Assembly (NCBI RefSeq): GCF_014356525.2
Contig: NC_052508.1
Coordinates: 50,199,858 to 50,263,857 of the forward strand
DNA: 64,000 bases
Source of the DNA: Nilaparvata lugens
Taxonomy: Eukaryota > Arthropoda > Insecta > Hemiptera > Delphacidae
Direction: 5' to 3'
In this document: positions 58,871 to 64,000 of the stretch, piece after piece
Layout of the letters: each line of letters opens with the position of its first letter
How positions within the stretch are numbered: the stretch's first letter is position 1
Notes under the pieces: model-generated
What the model was told of the DNA's origin: nothing
The model's database searches: none
Seen by the model: only the letters and a program-made list of their open reading frames with translations
Made by a program: the position numbers and the translations under genes

Positions 58871-59474
58871 TCTGCAATCAGCATCAGCCATTACCCAGGC
58901 TTTACAGGAAGACCTCTCAATAGCTCACACTAACAAAAGCTGTTTTATAATCAATTGTCAGGAAGTGCAGAGCCAATCCACTTTCATATCAATATAATAG
59001 TGTTTAATATAACATTAATATATATAATAGTGTGTTTGTCTTCTCGGTCTCAACATTTTATAGTTTTTTCAAAGTTTGGAATTTTCCAACTATTTGTAAT
59101 TAATTTTATTTAATTTGAAAAATTTATGTGTTTTGAATTGTAAATTGAATGTGTATTGAAGAATTTTAAAGTGACACATAACCTATCTATACATTTGGAC
59201 TGTTCTATAAATTAGAATTGGAACCGTTTTGGGCGTATGCCTGTGCTACTTTCCTGTAAGTTGTGTATTATTCTGAATGATTAAATGAATAAATATTAGC
59301 TTTTCAGTATCTGCCACATTACAACGAATTGGTCAATGGTCCCCTTGGTCAATAGGACTGATAGTACAATATTTTGAATTTTTCATCATATTCTTACAAG
59401 AATTATTTATTATTTGATCGAATTATTTCTTGGACAATGTTTGAGACCAATCACATTTGGATGTTTAAAACATA

Positions 59475-59677
59475 CTACATAAATTGTGGACCATGTCTGA
59501 GACCAATGTGAGTTTTCAGGTGGCTTCTGTGTTTAGTGCGGTGAGGACAGAAAGGACATTGGAATTGCGGCTCCTTGCCACATTCATACTCATGATGAGT
59601 ATACAAAGTTCTCTTTTCTTTATAGCTTTTATTACACATGTTGTAACGGTATCTTCCATTCACAAATGTCGATTTGT
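59475..59677 (-). CDS. lola: lola alternative 3' zinc-finger exon missing one zinc ligand
   Basis: The acceptor is ...TGCATTTTCAG, then AC AAA TCG ACA (D-K-S-T-F-V-N-G-R-Y-R). Finger 1 begins Y-NM-C, NKSYKEKRTLYT, H-HEYE-C: the first Cys is Tyr (TAC for TGC). The linker is GKEPQF. Finger 2 is C-PF-C, PHRTKHRSHLKT, H-IGLR-H, with the tail GPQFM. The splice site and frame are intact, so it could still be expressed with only finger 2 functional. It is the partner of the 50077 exon across the segmental duplication (KEKRTL, H-H-x2-EC shared). Confidence 0.87.
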
Positions 59678-60391
59678 CTGAAAATGCAAAGAAACACGTT
59701 TAAGAACAAAATCATATGAGAACAAGCATCTCGAAGATACCACGAAATAGTTCTATAAACAGGTTATACTAGAAAAGTATTTTTGTATTATAACACACTT
59801 TAAAAAGATGAAAAACTTAATGAAACATTCACTAATACTGTATAGTATTTGAAAAAAGATTAGAATATTCCAGTCAGTGATCTTTAAATGAGCGTATGAT
59901 TATCCATTTGAAAGATAAATTTTCATATGCAAAATATACAGGGATTAGTTGAGAAACATGCAATTCTGAATATGAATTATGTACGAACGAATGGAGCACC
60001 AGTTTTAAAACACCTAAAATAGAAAGTAAGTATAAGTCCAATAGAACAAACCTGAATAATTGTCAATGCCAACCTGCTATAAAGAAGAGATTTTATAAAT
60101 TCATAATTGATAATTTGATGAACATAGCCCCACTTTGGACAAGTTTAATGAACCAAATTGAGAAAGAGAACGTTTTGGGCTAGCCCATGTTTTTTCTATC
60201 CAACATTGTTATGTGTATAATGAAATAAATTTCTCAATTATTAATAAGAGAAGGGATGGATGGGATGTAGCCAAGCTACAAATGGGAAGAAACTGAAAAA
60301 ATAACATTCTATAGTAGTGATTGACCTTTTAATATTGTTTACGGTAATAAGTAACACATAATTCTGTAGCATTTCTTACACCAAAATGAAC

Positions 60392-60505
60392 TTAAAGTTT
60401 TCATCTCTGTTTATAGCACAATAATAACAGTGCAGTTATTGCTGTTTGATTGTTTGATAAGGTTGCGAATCTGTTTAGTACAATGAAAACAGAGCGGTGG
60501 TTTGA
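60392..60505 (-). pseudogene. lola: two tandem relics of finger-encoding sequence
   Basis: On the plus strand, CATCTCTGTTTATAGCACAA...AACAGTGCAGTT and GCGAATCTGTTTAGTACAAT...AACAGAGCGGTGG each resemble the second-finger segment of this clade (TCTGTTTAGCACGATAAGGACAGTG...). Frame and ligands are lost. Similar faint traces occur near 45965-46020. Confidence 0.45.
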
Positions 60506-60555
60506 ATGTTTCGTATACTACACCCACTTAAGGATTCCAAAACATATGAGAGATT

Positions 60556-60758
60556 CTAGATTATTTTTGGGCCATGTTTGAGACCAATGTGGGTTCTAAG
60601 GTGACCTCTCTGTTTGGATCGATGTGGGCAGTAGGGACACTGGAACTGAGGTTCAATGCCACACTCATACTTCTGATGTAGACGCAAACTTCTTTTCTCT
60701 TTATAGTGCTTTCCACACTGGTTGCACTCATATCTCCTGTTCAAAAATACTGATCGAT
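60556..60758 (-). CDS. lola: lola alternative 3' zinc-finger exon
   Basis: The acceptor is ...GTATTTTTGCAG, then AT CGA TCA GTA (D-R-S-V-F-L-N-R-R-Y-E). Finger 1 is C-NQ-C, GKHYKEKRSLRL, H-QKYE-C. The linker is GIEPQF. Finger 2 is C-PY-C, PHRSKQRGHLRT, H-IGLK-H, with the tail GPKII. The intron upstream carries the AATACACAGAAACTGGTT block shared by this clade. It shares GKxYKEKxSL and YCPHRxKQ with its neighbour at 62211. Confidence 0.91.
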
Positions 60759-60896
60759 CTGCAAAAATACACAGAAACTGGTTAAAAAATTTTATTAGTA
60801 AATTGTCCAAAAATACAGAGAAATTTGTTAGAGTTCTTCAATGCATGCTGAAGGTGAAGCTTTTAGCATTAAATTTACCCAATTCATATATAAATG

Positions 60897-61076
60897 AAGG
60901 AGCGTACATACCTATGTGCCACGAACACGCGCATTTCACTTTTTCATCAGCTGATGATATGTTTATCAAAATCTTTATCTTACTGTTTCTGTACAAATAC
61001 AGATATAATAAACTTAGCATCAGCTGATGAAAAGTGAAATGCGCGTGTTCGTGGGGCTTAAGTCTGTACGCACCTT
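60897..61076. mobile_element. palindromic MITE with AATG flanks
   Basis: Arms AAGGAGCGTACATACC...CACGAACACGCGCATTTCAC...CATCAGCTGATG and the complement ending GTACGCACCTT, flanked by AATG on both sides. The inner loop is TATCAAAATCTTTATC. High arm identity. Confidence 0.83.
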
Positions 61077-62210
61077 AATGAGACGAATTAGAAATAATGT
61101 GTATAGAATAGAGGAAGAGTAGGCAGAAAAAATAGATTAAGATTCAAAAAATTAAGTGTTTTTATGGAATAGAACATAGAATTGAATGGAATCATATGAG
61201 AGAATGAATAAGTGAATAGGGAAAGTTTGGTGGAAGATGTGGAGGTAAGACAGTAAACTTTAGGTAAGAGGAAAGACAGTGAACTAATCACTTTATAGAA
61301 TGAAGAAAACATTTATTATGCTCTATTAATGTGGAGTGATAGAGAATAATTCAAATTAACTTCGAAAAGTATTTCTAGTGGAACAAGTGATACTTCGTTT
61401 CTAATTTAATTTAATTGATTGAACAATAGGAATAAGATATCTGAAAGGAAGAGAGCCCTAAAAGAACACACAAGTAAGTACTGGTAGAACATTGTCATGT
61501 TTCTAAGAGAAAAATAAAATTAAACACAGTCATTTTTAACATAATTGAATGGAATAAACTTTGGAGTGGAAAAATAACAATCACGTTTGTGGGCGTAGCA
61601 TATTTATACTGACAATAACAAAGACAATGGATGCTCTAAATTTCACAAGAAATGAGAATGAAATATATTGGAACAACTGAAGTATATGGAGAAAGCAGAC
61701 TTCAACCAAATAAACTTTTCTTCAAAACATTTATGGAAGTCGTTCTCTTAACTTCATGGTCTGCAAATACCAGCAGGAAGAAATATTATTGTCGCTCAAA
61801 AACTCAAGTTATTTCTATTTTTTCACTTCGGATAAAATTTATCACACAGAATTAATATTCACTAGGGAAATAAATTCAAATTGGAATTTCTATTCAATTT
61901 TGTTCAGTGATGAGATGGTGGATGAACATTAACACATAGAATCATAATCTAGAAAATCGCATTGTTTGATAAATGGTGAAGTGAATGAATCAATTCAATT
62001 CAACTATATTTTCCACCGATAAAAAATGGACAAACAAATTATCAATGGGAAAAGAATTAACATTTAATAGAAAAGTCGTGAATATTTCGAAGACTCTAAT
62101 TGAAATTTTGGCCATTACCAATATCTTAATCTCTTTAAAACTAAGATTGGTAAGGACAAGTAATTCATATTTGATAAAGATTTAGGTATTATATTATAGT
62201 TAAAAAGATT

Positions 62211-62413
62211 CTAAATGAAATTTGGGCCATGTATGACACCAATGTGAGCTTTTAGATGGCCTTTCTGTTTGGTCCGATGAGGACAATAGGGACATTGGAA
62301 TTGCGGTTCAATGCCACACTCATACTTCTGATGTTTATTCAAACTTTTCTTTTCTTTATAACTTTTCCCACACTGGTTGCACTGGTATCTCCTGTTTGAT
62401 AATGCTGAGTAAT
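62211..62413 (-). CDS. lola: lola alternative 3' zinc-finger exon (rightmost in window)
   Basis: The acceptor is ...GTATTTTTGCAG, then AT TAC TCA GCA (D-Y-S-A-L-S-N-R-R-Y-Q). Finger 1 is C-NQ-C, GKSYKEKKSLNK, H-QKYE-C. The linker is GIEPQF. Finger 2 is C-PY-C, PHRTKQKGHLKA, H-IGVI-H, with the tail GPNFI. It is the most 5' alternative exon visible for this gene, with further exons and the shared BTB exons expected to the right. All ligands are intact. Confidence 0.91.
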
Positions 62414-63199
62414 CTGCAAAAATACAGACATTTGTTAAGTTTTGCATACATTCGAAATAGCTACAACAGCTACTTGGTTATGGCCCACTACAAAGTATTC
62501 AGAATTCAGAAGGAGACTTAGATATTGGAGACAATAATATCAGCTGCTGATATGAAAGATTAAACTGACATGTAAAATGTGTGTTTAAATTGACATTTTA
62601 AATGTGTGTTATTATTCAGAAATAAAATGGATTACGAACAGTACAATCATGTCTGGTAGATAATTAGAAATATTAAGCATCACACTTTCACTTTCTAGAA
62701 TTAAAGAACCTGAGGCAATAACCATGTAAAAATATAAGGATATTTCATAACGTACCTCTCTACATAAACTAGTTCTCAATTCAATAACATTAGTAAGGTG
62801 AACGATGATAGTGAATTATACACTTTCGTATTCATCAGTATTTTTCTGCGAATGATGTGCAAATCATTCAAGATAAATAAGCCTACTGAATAAGTAAAAG
62901 TTGATTATAATCTGGAAAAATCAAGCATACCTATATCAATAAAACACTTTATGAATTTGAATAGATGTGACAATAGAGACAGTATGCTTCTCAATTATTG
63001 AAAAATTTGTTGATCGATTCTCTCGATCAAGAGAATTTTGATTCTCTCGTACAATAGTGAATATTCATGAACTGCCAATATTTTTTGGAAAGAATGGAAA
63101 AAGTTTCTTTTGAATGAATTGTTGATGAAGCCTGTCAATTAGAATAGAAAACCAATACTGAAAATATTATGATTTCGAAATTTAAAATGATATTATATA
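62414..63199. other. intron, nothing recognised
   Basis: AT-rich DNA upstream of the rightmost exon. It contains a short tandem echo (TTAAACTGACATGTAAAATG / TTAAATTGACATTTTAAATG, 62562-62608) and a small GATTCTCTCGATCAAGAGAA palindrome near 63015-63035. No gene signal. Confidence 0.45.
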
Positions 63200-63869
63200 G
63201 GGCCATATGAATAAAGTTGAGCATTTGCTCATACTTCTAAAATATGGAGCATTTGCTTCATTTTCTATGAATAAACGTGAGCAAAACCTTTTGCTCATGC
63301 TCATCAAAAAAATAGTTTGAGCATTTGCTCAAAAGTAAAAGCTTTTGCTGAAAATTGTATGAATAAACTAGAACATTTGCTCAACTTTTGAAGCAAATGC
63401 TTCAAAAAAGGTGTGAGTCTAGTCTAGACCAGCTTATCACCTTTTGCTCATAGTAAAATGGCTCAAAGGCTATTGATATTATAAGAATATGCTGAAGATT
63501 ATTATAGAGATGAAATTTTTTCACGCTATTATTTCAAAATTCTAAACTCAACTAACCTAAAACTCTATTCATAAAAAGAAAACAGAGCAGACGACGAAAA
63601 CACAAGCGGTGCACCCTAATTGTATATTTAGCGCTTCCGTGAGCTATAAAAACAAAGTAAGGCTACAAATTGAATCAGCTGATGAAACATCTTTAAAATA
63701 CTTGAGCATTTGCTCTAAAGTTCAGAAGCATAAGGTAAGAGTATAAGGTAAAGCTTATTCATATCAAAATGAGCAAATGCTTTTGCTTCTACCTTTTGCT
63801 CATGAGCAAAACCTTATGCTCAATGCTTTTGCTCATGAGCATTTGCTCTGGTTTTATTCATATGGGCCA
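63200..63869. mobile_element. MITE packed with GAGCAAATGCTC-type palindromes
   Basis: Inverted ends GGCCATATGAATAAA (63201) and TTTATTCATATGGGCC (to 63868). The interior holds roughly two dozen copies of the hexamer-scale words GAGCA, TTTGCTC and AAGCATTTGCT in both orientations, interspersed with TATGAATAAA. A unique 200-base centre (about 63480-63680) separates two repeat-rich flanks. A plus-strand open frame at 63769-63972 is an artefact of the repeats. Confidence 0.8.
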
Positions 63870-64000
63870 TAATAATAAAATAATCATAATTATCAAATAC
63901 ATAATTTATTTCATAAATTACAAGAATCTCTACTCTCTACAATATCTACACTATCATGACCAGCTCCAATAGGCTAGAGCACTTGTAGCACCTAGAAGAA

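Larger units (their letters stand above)
50400..59455. repeat. tandem segmental duplication of intron plus exon edges
   Basis: Unit A is 50400-52696 continued at 55928-56290, and unit B is 56330-59455. Matching landmarks in order: exon acceptor flank, relic TTTGGGAAATTCCAATTGAT, tRNA-like repeat, a CAACCCGGxGTxGGCTTTGG block, AGCAAGTCTGAGAGC, CAATTGTCAGGAAGTGCAGA, GGGCGTATGCCTGTGC, and TGGACAATGTTTGAGACCAA. Identity is high (few percent difference by eye). Unit A carries a LINE and a 0.45-kb insert at about 50967-51440. Unit B carries a 1.2-kb foldback. Confidence 0.9.

Noticed and set aside
63200..63869. CRISPR-like array of short repeats
   Set aside because: Repeats are irregularly spaced, occur in both orientations inside terminal inverted repeats, and the host is a eukaryote.

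Overview
The window is animal, almost certainly insect, genomic DNA. It is AT-rich, has spliceosomal introns with consensus GT...AG ends, and carries many short foldback (MITE-like) elements, tRNA-derived SINEs and one LINE. The dominant content is a long minus-strand array of short last exons. Each intact exon has a 3' splice site of the form ...TTTTTGCAG or ...TTTTCAG, enters the reading frame after one base of the previous codon (usually giving Asp, G|AT), and encodes a C2HC finger (C-x2-C-x12-H-x4-C), a short ECGxEPQF-type linker, a C2H2 finger (C-x2-C-x12-H-x4-H), a short tail and a stop. This is the design of the mutually exclusive C-terminal zinc-finger exons of longitudinals lacking (lola), whose BTB-domain exons are shared by all isoforms. 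The shared exons are not in the window and should lie beyond the right edge. The organism may be a hemipteran such as a planthopper, but that is only an impression from repeat style.

I count 25 zinc-finger exons with open frames (one, at 59475-59677, has lost a zinc ligand), four clearly decayed exons (near 19.0, 20.2, 41.0 and 47.3 kb) and several relics of exon edges. At least four exons lack an in-frame ATG and are easily missed by ORF callers (1275-1486, 4958-5172, 17867-18072, 41862-42067). Related exons sit together. The pair at 0.3 and 1.3 kb shares KQKR(N/D)LRIHEKF. The group at 7.3-21 kb shares K(L/M)KGAL. The large group from about 25 to 62 kb shares HRSKQRGHLKT-like second fingers. 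This pattern points to local tandem duplication, with continuing gain and loss on the right side.

At 12.1-14.6 kb, between two finger exons, is a different three-exon minus-strand unit encoding a DUF4806-like domain. Its first exon is entered in the same phase as the lola finger exons, so it could serve as a non-finger lola 3' end or be a nested gene. It carries a one-base frame break. A possible internal promoter with a 5' leader exon and a second small exon lies near 26.8-27.2 kb.

The region from 50.4 to 59.5 kb is a tandem duplication of exon plus upstream intron. One copy was later split by a 3.2-kb RTE-like LINE (52697-55927, minus strand, flanked by TTGAAAAATT repeats) and the other by a 1.2-kb foldback element (57665-58870). 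The exon between the two copies has collapsed to its edges. The rest of the window is intronic DNA with MITEs, including a hAT-type element with an 8-bp target duplication at 49426-49955 and an element at 63200-63869 packed with GAGCAAATGCTC-like palindromes.
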